NCBI GenBank assembly: GCA_014607495.2
Contig: CP053160.1
Span: 9,424,001-9,488,000, forward strand
Source of the DNA: Carposina sasakii
Taxonomy: Eukaryota; Arthropoda; Insecta; Lepidoptera; Carposinidae
Direction: 5' to 3'
DNA: 64,000 nt
The notes under the pieces were generated by a model that ran no database searches, was not told where the DNA came from, and worked only from the letters and a program-made list of their open reading frames with translations. Positions 46,307 to 56,236 of this stretch are shown here, piece by piece. The stretch's first letter is position 1, and each line of letters begins with the position of its first letter. The position numbers and the translations under genes were made by a program.

Positions 46307-46745
46307 TTATTGCAATAGGTACTCCTTTAGTTTTATTTTAATATTTTTGGTGTTGATTTTTTCTTTAAATGCGTGGGGCAATTCGTTATATACTCTGGGG
46401 ATTATGTACTGTACAGTTCTACGTCCATATGTATTATTGCATTTGGTGATGTTCATTTTTTTGTGTGTGATAGCTCTGGTTACAATTTTATGTTCTATTG
46501 GTTTTAGCAGATCTTCCCGATGAAACTGTTCTGCTAACAATGCGTATCTTGCCCTGTCGTGTATAGGTATTACCCCACAAAAACTAAAAAGTCTTTTGTA
46601 TTCTCCTTGGTATTTTAGTTTAATTCTATGCGGAACTATTGTTTTAAGTATTCTGATTTGAAGATTATAGATTTTATCCAAATAAGAATTCCGTTTCGGC
46701 TTCCTACGTCCTAAATAATTTATAAGAATATAATTATAATTATAA
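46307..46745 (-). pseudogene. LINE polymerase C-terminal fragment, frame intact
   Basis: About 145 codons are open on the minus strand: YLGRRKPKRNSYLDKIYNLQ, later ARYALLAEQFHREDLLKPIE, and GRRTVQYIIPRVYNELPHAF ending KLKEYLLQ. The TVQYxxPRxxNELP...KLKEYLL pattern is the tail of CR1/Jockey-type LINE polymerases. AATAAA overlaps the stop. Reverse transcriptase and endonuclease parts are missing. Upstream it runs into an ATTATA microsatellite and the tail of the tRNA-derived repeat family (46748-46790). Confidence 0.6.
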
Positions 46746-46747
46746 TT

Positions 46748-46790
46748 ATAAGGGTGAGGAATTTTTTCCATTTCTTTATTAATAATTTTA
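46748..46790 (+). repeat. Tail of the tRNA-derived repeat family, head missing
   Basis: GGGTGAGGAATTTTTTCCAT then TTCTTTATTAATAATTTTA is identical to the tail at 24205-24245. The tRNA-like head is absent; LINE sequence takes its place. Confidence 0.6.
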
Positions 46791-48383
46791 GAATATAATT
46801 TAGTTCTAGTTTCAAATATTTGGGTACGAAAGTTGTAATTAGTGACATAGCTACTGAATTAAACTCGCTAAAAACGAGTGGGATGGGAAAATTAAGGAAG
46901 AACGTAGAAGAGGTGGCTCATCAATTTTTTTTCAATCATAATTCACAGCTATGAAGGTTATCTGACTAGGCCGACTATGGTGGTTACTAAATGTGATCGG
47001 TTCATACTGCGCTGCTGCATAATATCCCGCTGACTGTATTTTCGATCACCGCAGCTAATCTCATTTGAGATAAATATTATGCTCACACATAATTGTGCAA
47101 GCACAGGCGCGCTCTCTATTCCCTCACCATCGCGATGGGGTGGAAATCCGTCTTTCCAAATGACCAGAGGGAAATGAGGCGCAGGAATAACGGCTTTACA
47201 TATCCGGGTTGGTAAGTGAGAATTAAATAAAATTAAAAACCCGTAAGAAAGTCTATCTATTAGTCTCTAGTCAGAGAGCGCATATTGAGCTATCAACACG
47301 TATAATGTATCGGTGGAACGATAAATGGCGAATGATTTTTTAACATATCAATCGTCGATGAAACGTGCCGTCGCGTCGGCGAAACGTTCTATGGGCCAAA
47401 CGTTGCATTCCAATTTCATATTTACTGAACTAAGGCAGTTATTTTTCGTATCTCTCCTTAGTGCTCTCTTCATGGCAGTAAAGACAGTCGATTTAACTTT
47501 AAGGTCAGAGTGACCCTTGGCTAGTTTGTTAAATGTCGGTTGGGCTCAAAATGATGTGGGCTCAAATGGGTGGATTGAAGAGTTGTAAAATAAATGTATT
47601 TTTGTTTGTGAGAGTAGCTTCGGCGACTCTTACGACATGCGCGGAAGTAAATGCAGCTGATATATTCTAGAGAAGTCTCCCAGTATAGGTGATATTATTA
47701 TTATTTTTTATTTGAGCAAATTTAATTTATTTTCAATATATTTGTTATTAGTTTGCATTCATATTTTTCAATTATTATTACCTACGTGTATTTTTTGTGC
47801 TCATAAAATGAAAACTAATAAGAAATAATTCAAACACTTTCTATTGACACCATACCAATATTTCACAATGAATTTTATATCACGTTGCGGACTGTTACGA
47901 TTGTACAAAGGAAAATTACATAAAAATAAATTACAGAAAACACAGGCTAATTTGTTTGTTTTTCGAGTTTATGTTTATATCTTAATTTTAATGTAGAATA
48001 CAAATTCGTTTTATTGAATCTATCAATAAAAAAGATTTTAAAATAAAGAGGTAGCGACGAAGGTTAAGAAGGGTATGCATGAAGAATATTTTGAAAGTCG
48101 ATGAAGTGACCTTCCACTTTCTACGTGTGCCAGAATCGTAGCAAATGGAAGTCCGAGATATCTACTTACCATTCCAGAAATAATGTACCTATGATATTTA
48201 AGTTTTTCAGCACAAATTTATTTCGAAATGTTTTAAGTAATAATTTTATCGCTAAGTAATTTATTTCATGTCATAAATTAACAAAATAACTGTTTCTTAC
48301 TTCATTTCATTCCATGGAAGTTGACTTTAGATAGTTCTATCTTTGAATACATTCCTAACTTTAGAATCATTACCTACTTAATT
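46791..48383. other. Intergenic DNA, no gene recognised
   Basis: About 46950-47210 has features of an interspersed repeat (TCACCATCGCGATGGGGTGG) but no frame survives. The rest is AT-rich. A 62-codon open frame at 47325-47513 shows no recognisable feature. Confidence 0.4.
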
Positions 48384-48625
48384 CATCATCATCATTATCA
48401 GCCTATTGCAGTCCACTGCTGGACGTAGACCTCCCCCAGGGCACGCCACAAAACTGCCATGGGGGGTATTTGCCCATAGTCACCACGCTGGGCAGGCGGG
48501 TTGGTGACCGCAGTTTATATTTTGGGCTATGTTGTCAACACAGGAGGCGCTGCTGCCCACCTCCCGGAAACCCTTAATCGCCTCGTACGATACCCACGGG
48601 CAGACATGGGATGGTACGAATTCTA
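48384..48625 (-). repeat. SINE/LINE tail repeat, long inverted copy
   Basis: Reads CATCATCATCATTATCAGCC, CAGTCCACTGCTGGACGTAG, AGTCACCACGCTGGGCAGGC and ends near CCCACGGGCAGACATGG. It is the inverse of 49940-50203, 1.3 kb away. Confidence 0.75.
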
Positions 48626-48702
48626 TTCTGCCGGCATCACGCAGCCAATTACTTAATTAATTACTTAATTACCTGGGGTAAAAATAATTACTTCCACATA
48701 TT

Positions 48703-48940
48703 TACACAAGGTGCAACAAAAGGGGTATGTAAAGTGAATTGCTGTTTTCCAAATTTGAGACATGAAATCACAAGTTTATTGTTGCAGATACTTGTAGTAT
48801 GGGGAATCCCTAGACAACTTAGGAATGTTTTTGCGATCTTAAAAAATAAACATATGATTTCGAGTATCAAGTTTTGTGAAAAGGCTTTTGTAGTAGGCAA
48901 TTTTCATAGCATTTCACTTAACATACATTATTTTTATATA
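48703..48940. mobile_element. Palindromic MITE, copy 6 (diverged)
   Basis: Begins TACACAAGGTGCAACAAAAG then GGGTATGTAAAGTGAATTGC and ends with ATAGCATTTCACTTAACATA. Part of the left arm is deleted compared with copy 1. Confidence 0.65.
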
Positions 48941-49373
48941 GATACGGGTATTAATATATCAGGCAGGTGCAGGTATCCTAGAATTTATAAAATCAAATAG
49001 AAAACTAAAACAGCAATTAGCCAAGTTCCTTCATCCAGCCACATCATTAGTGCAGCTATACAGCGGTTTAGTACAAAACTCGGTTTAGCACACCTAACGA
49101 CAATTCCAATTACGAAGTCCCGCGAATTTAAATGGAACTAACATCAGCCAAACTGTGTTGGAGTTATAGCGACACTAGCGCCATGGTTAGAGGTCTTCAG
49201 GACTGGAATGGAGTGTTGTGGCTACACCTAAATGCTGGATATAAGTAAGTATGCACGTTAATACAAAGCGGTGGCATATAATTTTGGATTATATTACAAA
49301 GCGATAGTATTTTTTTACAGACAGCGTTGGTCTTCGAATGTGGACGGTTATAGAGTAAGAGGCCTTAGAAGTT

Positions 49374-49440
49374 TTGGATAGACTGTGTGAGAGATGATAT
49401 ACGTGTACTAGGAGTGAGTGTCGAGATGGTGGATACGAAT
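49374..49440 (+). pseudogene. LINE C-terminal scrap
   Basis: One frame reads WIDCVRDDIRVLGVSVEMVD. This resembles the ending of insect LINE polymerases (WxDCVxxDxRxxGV). Surrounding frames are broken. Confidence 0.45.
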
Positions 49441-49939
49441 AACATCGGTTTTCAGCAACCAAGAGCGGGACCCATATGGGACAAATCTAATGTTCTAGTG
49501 CCACAAATGTGCGCCGCATAGCTGTTAAATCAGCTTTAGTGCCATACTCATGGACAATATACCTTCTTGCAATTTGAATCGAATGTTTGGCTACCATATA
49601 TTGTAGTTTAAAAAGTATAAAAGGGTGTAAGTATGCTACCCGCTCCGCTACTAGCTTCGCTTATACACCACACCGCTATACGCAATTAAACACAGCTGGC
49701 CAATGCTGTGGCCTTTAATTACAGAAAAATGAAAGATTACATTTTTCTATATTTACCTAATATTTTCAAAGCCAGCTAAAACTTGATTTTTGTCAAGTGT
49801 TTATGTGGTTTTAGTTTTAGATTATTAAACAATCTACTTCAGATTTAGGTTGGGACCCCATATAACCCTAGGATAGATAGGAAGTCTATGATAATGTGTA
49901 TGTATATTTATAACACACACTGTACCCAAATACCCACTA

Positions 49940-50203
49940 AACTGGCCGCGTGGTGCCGGCAGAGTAAAATTCGTACCACCCCATGTCTGCCCGTAGGTAT
50001 CGTACGAGGCGATTAAGGGTTTCTGGGAGTTGGGCAGCAGCGCATCCCGTGTTGACAACATAGTCCAAAATACAAACTGCGGTCACCAACCCGCCTGCAC
50101 AGCGTGGTGACTATGGGCAAATACCCCCCATGGTAGTCTTGTAGCGTGCCCTGGGGGAGGCCTATGTTCAGCAGTGGACTGCAATAGGCTGATGATGATG
50201 ACC
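49940..50203 (+). repeat. SINE/LINE tail repeat, long copy
   Basis: Contains GTGGTGCCGGCAGAGTAAAA, CATGTCTGCCCGTAGGTATC, CGGTCACCAACCCGCCTGCA, CCTGGGGGAGGCCTATGTTC and (ATG)n. It is the most complete member in the window. Its last ~60 bp share the GGGGGAGGCCTATGT core with the RTE-like LINE. Confidence 0.75.
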
Positions 50204-50821
50204 CACTAAACTAAACTTATACCTAACAAAGAAACTGCACCTAATAAGATCTTTTATTAAAATTTTACAAGCACAAAATTTACATATCTTTTTATTAAAA
50301 CAACTTAATCATTTCCCAGATACAAGTTTCTGTATTACCTAAGTTTACACACTAAGGTGTTTATTAAAATGGATGGCCTTCGCTACCGGGGCCACGGATA
50401 GCACAGAATATGACTGTGGTGTGGGGCTTCAATAGAATACATTTGCAGTAACTCCCCCTGAACAAAGGAACTTCGTCTTTTACATCTAACAGCGCTAAGC
50501 GTAGCTGTACTATATCCTTTTTGATTCTGCTGTTCTGGATATCCCGTTTTGGAAACAAAACTATGTATAAGTATAAACTCGTGTAATAGTGGTATCACTA
50601 GGTCACTATTTCTGTCGTATTGACAATTAGATAAATCATAGTCATTAAGATGGTAGATAAGCTTGCCATTGTACATGCATCTCTTCTTTTATGTTGTATG
50701 CCATATTTCTTTTTGTGTATGTGCAATAAAGAATAAGAATATACCTAGATCAGCGCAAAACCCCAGTTAATATGATAGTATATAAACAATAGGTTTATTA
50801 CAATAAATAAAATTATTCTGT
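50204..50821. other. Intergenic DNA with a LINE-tail-like AATAAAG
   Basis: About 50690-50740 reads GTGCAATAAAGAATAAGAAT, like the 3' end of CR1-type LINEs. Nothing else is recognised. Confidence 0.35.
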
Positions 50822-51413
50822 GACACTCAACCTGCGTGCGACTTTACAGCCATGGCTTTTTGTGGAGCCGGGCATCCCGATTGAGCCCACTATTTTGATT
50901 GAATTTTTGATTCTGGCGTGTAATGATGAACCCATGTTTCATATGTTGTTACAAATCGACGTAAAAAATCGGCCTTATTACTCTGAAAACGGTCCAGACA
51001 TTCTTTTCATTTTGCACCCGAATCCTTCTTTGATCGTGCGTAAGCAATCGCGGCACTCAACGAGCCGATAGCTTTTTCATATTTAATTCCTCACTTAGGA
51101 TATGATGTACCCATTCTTTTGAGATACCTGTAGTGTCAGCTATTTCAGATAACTTCAATCGTCGATCTGCTAAAACCATATCATGTACTTTCACGACCAT
51201 TTCCGGAGTCGTGATGCTTTTTGGACGTCCGGGGCAGGCTTCATCTTGGACACATGTACGACCGCGTTTAAATTCAGCCACCCAGTTTTTTACTGTGGCA
51301 TAAGAAGGAGCATATTCACCCAAAACATTATTTAACTCGTCATAGATATCTTTCCCCTTCATTCCCTTAATATGAAGAAACTTTATCACCGCTCTTTGTT
51401 CAATTTTATACAT
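50822..51413 (-). pseudogene. mariner transposase, N-terminal half, inactivated
   Basis: From the ATG at 51413 the frame reads MYKIEQRAVIKFLHIKGMKG, then APSYATVKNWVAEFKRGRT and DRRLKLSEIADTTGISKEWV, the paired helix-turn-helix DNA-binding region of mariner transposases. After KKLSAR an in-frame TGA stands where the family has Trp (WVPRLL). Downstream the frame shifts; HHYTPES is still legible, but the usual VDET is read TYET, so the first catalytic Asp is gone. Sequence after about 50822 is not mariner-like. No terminal inverted repeats were found. Confidence 0.8.
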
Positions 51414-51779
51414 TTGGAAAACAGTTGACGAAATATATTTTCAACTGACAAAAAATCTATAAAATTTTCACGCCACCAAATTCAAATTTAGAACACAAGT
51501 CCGGCCAAAGATACGAATTTAAAAATGACATATTTATTTTTGTTATTTTAACTTTTGAAATAGTAGTGGCTAGTTACTTATCATCCCGCCTACGTATTAT
51601 ATGTAACTATAGTCATCATGCCTTATGTCATGCCTTCAAAAATACTTGAAGCAATTTCTTAAATATGACATAAACAAACATTAGCACATATTACTTTTTG
51701 TTTATCTCAAAAAAGCACTTACTTATGGTAATTCACGATTTAACATAAATCTATATTTTTATAATTTATAAATATAATT
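51414..51779. other. Intergenic DNA, nothing recognised
   Basis: AT-rich DNA between the mariner remnant and the tRNA-derived repeat. The mariner terminal repeat expected here is not evident. Confidence 0.4.
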
Positions 51780-51905
51780 GACCCGGTGGCTTAGTGGTTA
51801 TAGCGGCTGGCACGGTTTGCAGTGGTCGTGGGTTCGATTCCCACTCGGGTGAAGAATTTTTTCCATTTTCTTTATTAATAATTTTATAATATATAATCTT
51901 GACTA
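51780..51905 (+). repeat. tRNA-derived repeat copy B, first head and tail
   Basis: GACCCGGTGGCTTAGTGGTT (A box) and CGTGGGTTCGATTCCCACTC (B box) are followed by GAAGAATTTTTTCCATTTTC. It is cut at 51895-51905 by the RTE-like insertion. The same unit resumes at 53017. Confidence 0.75.
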
Positions 51906-53016
51906 GTATAATCGGCCACTATGCCTAGCGTTCGTGGACTATGAGAAGGCCTTTGATTCGATCGAGACATGGGCAGTGTTGCGGTCTCTCCAGCGGTGCC
52001 ATATTGACCATCGATATTTCGAAGTGCTGAAGTGTTTATACAGCAATGCCACCATGTCGGTACGAGTACAGGAGCGGAGCACTGAGCCGATTTCCTTGCA
52101 GAGGGGAGTGAGACAAGGAGATGTTATTTCTCCGAAGCTCTTCACCAATGCAGTGGAAGACGCCTTTAAGCTTCTCGAATGGAAAGGACTCGGCATCAAT
52201 ATCAATGGCGAATACATCACTCACCTTCGGTTCGCAGACGACATCGTGGTCATGGCAGAATCGCTGAAGGATCTAAGCACAATGCTCGATGGCCTCAATC
52301 GAGTCTCCCAACAGGTGGGCCTGAAGATGAACATGGACAAGACGAAGATCATGTCGAACGTCCATGTGCCGCCCACTCCTGTACTGGTTGGGAGCTCGAT
52401 GCTTGAAGTTGTTGACGAGTATGTTTACCTGGGACAGACGGTCAAACTAGGTAAGTCCAACTTTGAGAAGGAGGTAACTCGGCGAATCCAACTCGGCTGG
52501 GCAGCGTTCGGGAAACTACGAAGCTTATTTGTGTCCAAGATACCCCAGTCCTTAAAGACGAAGGTGTTCAACCAGTGCGTGCTGCCGGTGATGACCTACG
52601 GTGCCGAGACGTGGTCTCTAACTATGTGCCTCATAAAAAAGCTCGGGATCGCACAGCGAGCGATGGAGAGAGCTATGCTTGGGATCTCTCTGCGTGATCG
52701 AATCAGAAATGAGGAGATCCGCAGACGTACAAAGATCACCGACATAGCTGAACGGTCCAGCAAGCTGAAGTGGCAATGGGCAGGGCACATAGCTCGAAGA
52801 ACTGATGGCCGATGGAGTCGGAAAGTTCTAGAGTGGATACCACGTATCGGCAAGCGCAGCGTGGGAAGGCCACCCGCGAGGTGGACGGATGACCTGGCCA
52901 AGGTTGCGGGCGTCGGTTGGATGCAGGCTGCTTCCGACCGGTCGGAATGGAGGTTGTTGGGGGAGGCCTATGTCCAACAGTGGACTTCTCAGGGCTGTAA
53001 ATGATGAAAAATGATG
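51906..53016 (+). mobile_element. RTE-like LINE inserted in a tRNA-derived repeat
   Basis: A 1.1-kb 5'-truncated LINE with an open reading frame to its end and a short ATGATG tail. It is flanked by the perfect 11-bp duplication AATCTTGACTA at 51895-51905 and 53017-53027. The uninterrupted sequence is seen in the related copy at 23793-23822 (minus: ATCTTGACTAAGATAAATTT). Three shorter copies lie at 2563, 8063 and 17733. RTE clade is inferred from the tail type and C-terminal motif. Confidence 0.88.
51907..53004 (+). CDS. RTE-like LINE reverse transcriptase, partial ORF
   Basis: 366 codons are open without a stop until TGA at 53002-53004; no start codon because the 5' end is lost. Reverse transcriptase motifs in order: LAFVDYEKAFDSIE (51925), QRGVRQGDVISPKLF (about 52099) and the catalytic FADDIVVMAE (about 52231). 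The C-terminus has GKRSVGRPPARWTDDLAKVA and WRLLGEAYVQQWTSQ, typical of this LINE type. Endonuclease and the first polymerase motifs are missing, so it cannot be functional by itself. The intact frame points to a recent insertion. Confidence 0.85.
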   Translation, partial: YNRPLCLAFVDYEKAFDSIETWAVLRSLQRCHIDHRYFEVLKCLYSNATMSVRVQERSTEPISLQRGVRQGDVISPKLFTNAVEDAFKLLEWKGLGININGEYITHLRFADDIVVMAESLKDLSTMLDGLNRVSQQVGLKMNMDKTKIMSNVHVPPTPVLVGSSMLEVVDEYVYLGQTVKLGKSNFEKEVTRRIQLGWAAFGKLRSLFVSKIPQSLKTKVFNQCVLPVMTYGAETWSLTMCLIKKLGIAQRAMERAMLGISLRDRIRNEEIRRRTKITDIAERSSKLKWQWAGHIARRTDGRWSRKVLEWIPRIGKRSVGRPPARWTDDLAKVAGVGWMQAASDRSEWRLLGEAYVQQWTSQGCK

Positions 53017-53335
53017 AATCTTGACTAAGATAAATTTATAAAAACACTTCTCCATTAATATAATCCGTTAGGTTATGGTTGATCGTTTCATCTTTAAACA
53101 TTGTGCTGAGGGATTCAGCTTTGTTTGCCGAGATTTGGCTAGTGTATAGCTATCGGGATGAAGAATAACGTTGCCAATATGTAATTTAGAAAAGAGATGG
53201 TAAAATTCGTCATCCGAGTAATTGACCCGGTGGCTTAGTGGTTATAGCGGCTGGCACGGTTTGCAGTGATCGTGGGTTCGATTCCCACTCGGGTGAAGAA
53301 TTTTTTCCATTTTCTTTATTAATAATTTTATAATA
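53017..53335 (+). repeat. tRNA-derived repeat copy B, middle module and second head
   Basis: Continues from the LINE with AAGATAAATTTATAAAAACA, then a ~190-bp middle (GGATTCAGCTTTGTTTGCCG, GCTATCGGGATGAAGAATAA). A second tRNA-like head follows at about 53224-53297, nearly identical to the one at 51780, and the same tail. So the family repeats as head, tail, middle, head, tail. Confidence 0.75.
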
Positions 53336-55130
53336 AATCTATATTTTTAGCATATAACTCTATAGAGTATAGACGAGACGGTATTTCAAATCATACTTTG
53401 CTCTATTAAACAAAATGAAATAAAGTCTCGGTTTTATTAAAACCATTTCATCACGTCTTCCTTTTCCAACCTTAACCCATTTACCTCCAGTAAAAGTGCA
53501 AAAAGAAGGTTGTCCATACTTCATGTAACTAAGTTTCTCCTTGTTAACTTCGGCCAAGTTTTAGTAGATTTAATTTTCACAAAGGAGGAAACTCTAGCGT
53601 AGTTATTTTTCAAAAGTCTTGTTACTTTGATTTAATATAGCTACATGACTCTCGTGTCACTATCAAACTGTTTAATCTTGCTTATTATTTAGGTATTTAT
53701 GCGAAATGTTAAATCTAGGATATTACATTTTATTAAGCACTAGTTCTGAGATTAGCGTGCACAAACGCACAGACAAACAGACAAACCGACAGACAAAAAT
53801 TCCAAAAATCATTGTTTTGGGTATTATTGCGTTGATAAAGGTATTCTATAATATTTTTTCTTATATATCTTCCATGTACAGACAGCGATTCGTTACATTT
53901 TTATTATACATATATACATATAATCCCGCCTTTATCCCTTACGGGGTAGGCAGAGCACCAAGGGTCGATAGAACCACATGGTGCCACTTCTGACTAATAA
54001 TGAGGGTATAGTTGAGATGTACAAGTTTGGTTAGTAGTGACAGGTGATCAGCCCATCGCCTACAAAACACCAAGACCCTCTTGTCCCTCTACTGACTTGG
54101 AAGAAAAGCAGCTGTAGTATTATACTTTTTTTTTCACTCCCAGAGCAGCATAGAAGAATATTTTTATTATATGTATAGATTAAGAATATAAAGGAGTCTT
54201 CCGACTGATCCAACCATGACCGTAATAGAAACGTTTTACGCACGTAGTGTTTCATGTACGAAACGTATTAGTATCGGCATATATCTCGACGAGTATTCTT
54301 TGCCGTCGGTGTATGATACGAGTACGCTATCTGCATTGCCGGTGATGGAACGTGCTAGTGAGCGTTGTTTCATATAAAATTATACAAACAATATTAACAC
54401 GCCACGTGCCTAGCACGTTCCTCTTGCGGTTATGGTAGATAGGATCAATGGGCAGACTCCTTTAGATGCCTTAATAGTTAACACTTTTAAAAAGGCAGAA
54501 GTGTATTAATTACTCTGCTTACATTAACAGATACATTGATATCGTGAGTTAAAAGTATCATCAGCCTTCGAGAAACCGACAAAATAACAATACAAGTAGG
54601 TCTATATAGGGTATAACAAATTCAAATTTAAAATCATTTATTCGACATGAAAGCATTAACACTTGTTTGTCGATTGTCTAATTATATGTTACTTTCTATG
54701 TTCGCACCCCAAAAATGAAACCGCTACCAAACAAAAAAGGAGGTGAATTTAAACAACCCAAAAATAAATAAATCGCAAAGCTTTTGCTTTGGCAACGGTC
54801 ACCACCCCAAGGTGCGATTTGTTACGGTCTCTCAGGCATAAGTTAGCGATTCGGGGCTTAATAGCCACCAACGTGGAGAATAAGAGTTAAGGTCGCCTAA
54901 AGACGAAATCCAGAAGAGCTGCTACACAGTTCTCCTTTATGGCAAAACCAACATTAGGTCTGACACACCGCATGATTCTACTATTACTGTTACACTATCT
55001 CAGTGAAGTGTCACTGCTTGGAAGAAGAAATAGCTAGAAAACTCCCAGCGACACAGTCAAAACTAAGTAACATATTAACAAAAGAATCTTACATTGGATA
55101 AGATATCAGATAGTAACACTTAACTCATTT
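53336..55130. other. Intergenic DNA with repeat fragments
   Basis: About 53740-53907 is a derivative of the Helitron-like copy at 6221-6533 (shares GGTATTATTGCGTTGATAAA and CTTCCATGTACAGACAGC). 54608-54650 resembles a LINE tail. The remainder is unassigned; no gene. Confidence 0.4.
53918..54155 (+). repeat. Interspersed repeat, family Z copy 2
   Basis: Collinear with 38009-38268: TAATCCCGCCTTTATCCCTT, ATAGTTGAGATGTACAAGTT, ACCCTCTTGTCCCTCTACTG and CCCAGAGCAGCATAGAAG. Confidence 0.65.
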
Positions 55131-55375
55131 AGTGTGTATAAATTACAAAAGCGAAAAGCCATGAAATTAATGTAAAGAACTTACCTACAAAATTGGAAGC
55201 TTACAATTATATGTTTGTTTTTCGAAATAATATGGAAAATACCTAAACAATACAGAAATGTTTATACCTATGCGATCTTGAAAAATAGATATAACGATTT
55301 CGTGTCTAAATTTTTGTGCACAGGTTCTCTATAGTGGGCTTTTCTCTTAAAACACCCCTATTGTTGCATCCTGTA
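55131..55375. mobile_element. Palindromic MITE, copy 7 (diverged)
   Basis: Right part GGTTCTCTATAGTGGGCTTT and terminus TGTTGCATCCTGTA fit the family. The left end is degraded (AAGCGAAAAGCCATGAAATT). Confidence 0.65.
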
Positions 55376-55411
55376 TAAGTAGTACATAACTATAGTACCT
55401 GAAGGTAAATA

Positions 55412-55770
55412 TACAGAATGATTTTTGGTCGTCAACGTTCCCGAAAACTACGGAATCTCCTCATCATCACGATCATTTTTCTCCATGGAAGCATACCTGG
55501 GAATTGTCTGGTTTCCAAAATATTTGGGTCCAAAGTTGAGTAAATAGACTGCATTTTTCTGAATGCACATTGACGCGTGTAGCAAGATTTTTTCACGAGA
55601 AATTATTAATCTATGAAAAAACTAGCATAAATTTCGCCCGATCGAGTTATTAAAAAAAAAACAAAAAATTTACATCGTTACCCAGCATTTTTTTTTAGCA
55701 TAAACTTACTTTATTTGATGTATAGAGTACGTACCCTTCGTTAAGGGTGGCAACGAAAAAACATCCTGTA
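55412..55770. mobile_element. Short TIR DNA element, family X copy 3 (inverted)
   Basis: Ends TACAGAATGATTTTTGGTCG and CGAAAAAACATCCTGTA. The conserved ~40-codon frame runs on the plus strand from about 55420 to the TGA near 55541. Confidence 0.7.
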
Positions 55771-56031
55771 TAATGCAGAAGACTTAAAACATGTACCCAA
55801 TAATCAGACATGTTTAGGACGTAAAACGGCACTAGAGGAAGCTTAACGCAGACGGACAGGCTTTTAAGCGCTCGCAGAGCTTTTAGCCATCTCCTTAAAC
55901 GACAGCGCAGTCATTGGAGCCTGGTACGTGGTACTGACAAGCTGGATGATAGATTATGTGTTTAATAATAGTATTTTGGTCAAGAATATGAAAAGAAGGC
56001 TTAACAACGTTTATTTATAGCAAACACTGCC

Positions 56032-56209
56032 TGTTTTGGGCGTTTCAGGAGTGGATGGATTTGAAAAAATACGATGTTAATTTTAGACAATGTGTATTGC
56101 TGATCGGTACACAGGCAAGTGAAGTAAAAAATATAAATCCCTTCTTAGATACTATTTGTGCATCACGAGAAACCAGTTTGCTGTACTCATTTTGCAAGGC
56201 GTTTCAACA
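56032..56209 (-). repeat. BEL/Pao 3' LTR
   Basis: 178 bp; on the minus strand it begins TGTTGAAACGCC and ends CGCCCAAAACA. It contains a TATA-like ATTTATATTTTTT. Differs from the 5' LTR at four places. Confidence 0.93.
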
Positions 56210-56236
56210 TGCCCCCGGGCGTTGAAAACTTAGTTT

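Noticed and set aside
56032..56236. Envelope gene between pol and the 3' LTR
   Set aside because: Only 27 bp separate the pol stop from the LTR, so there is no room for one.
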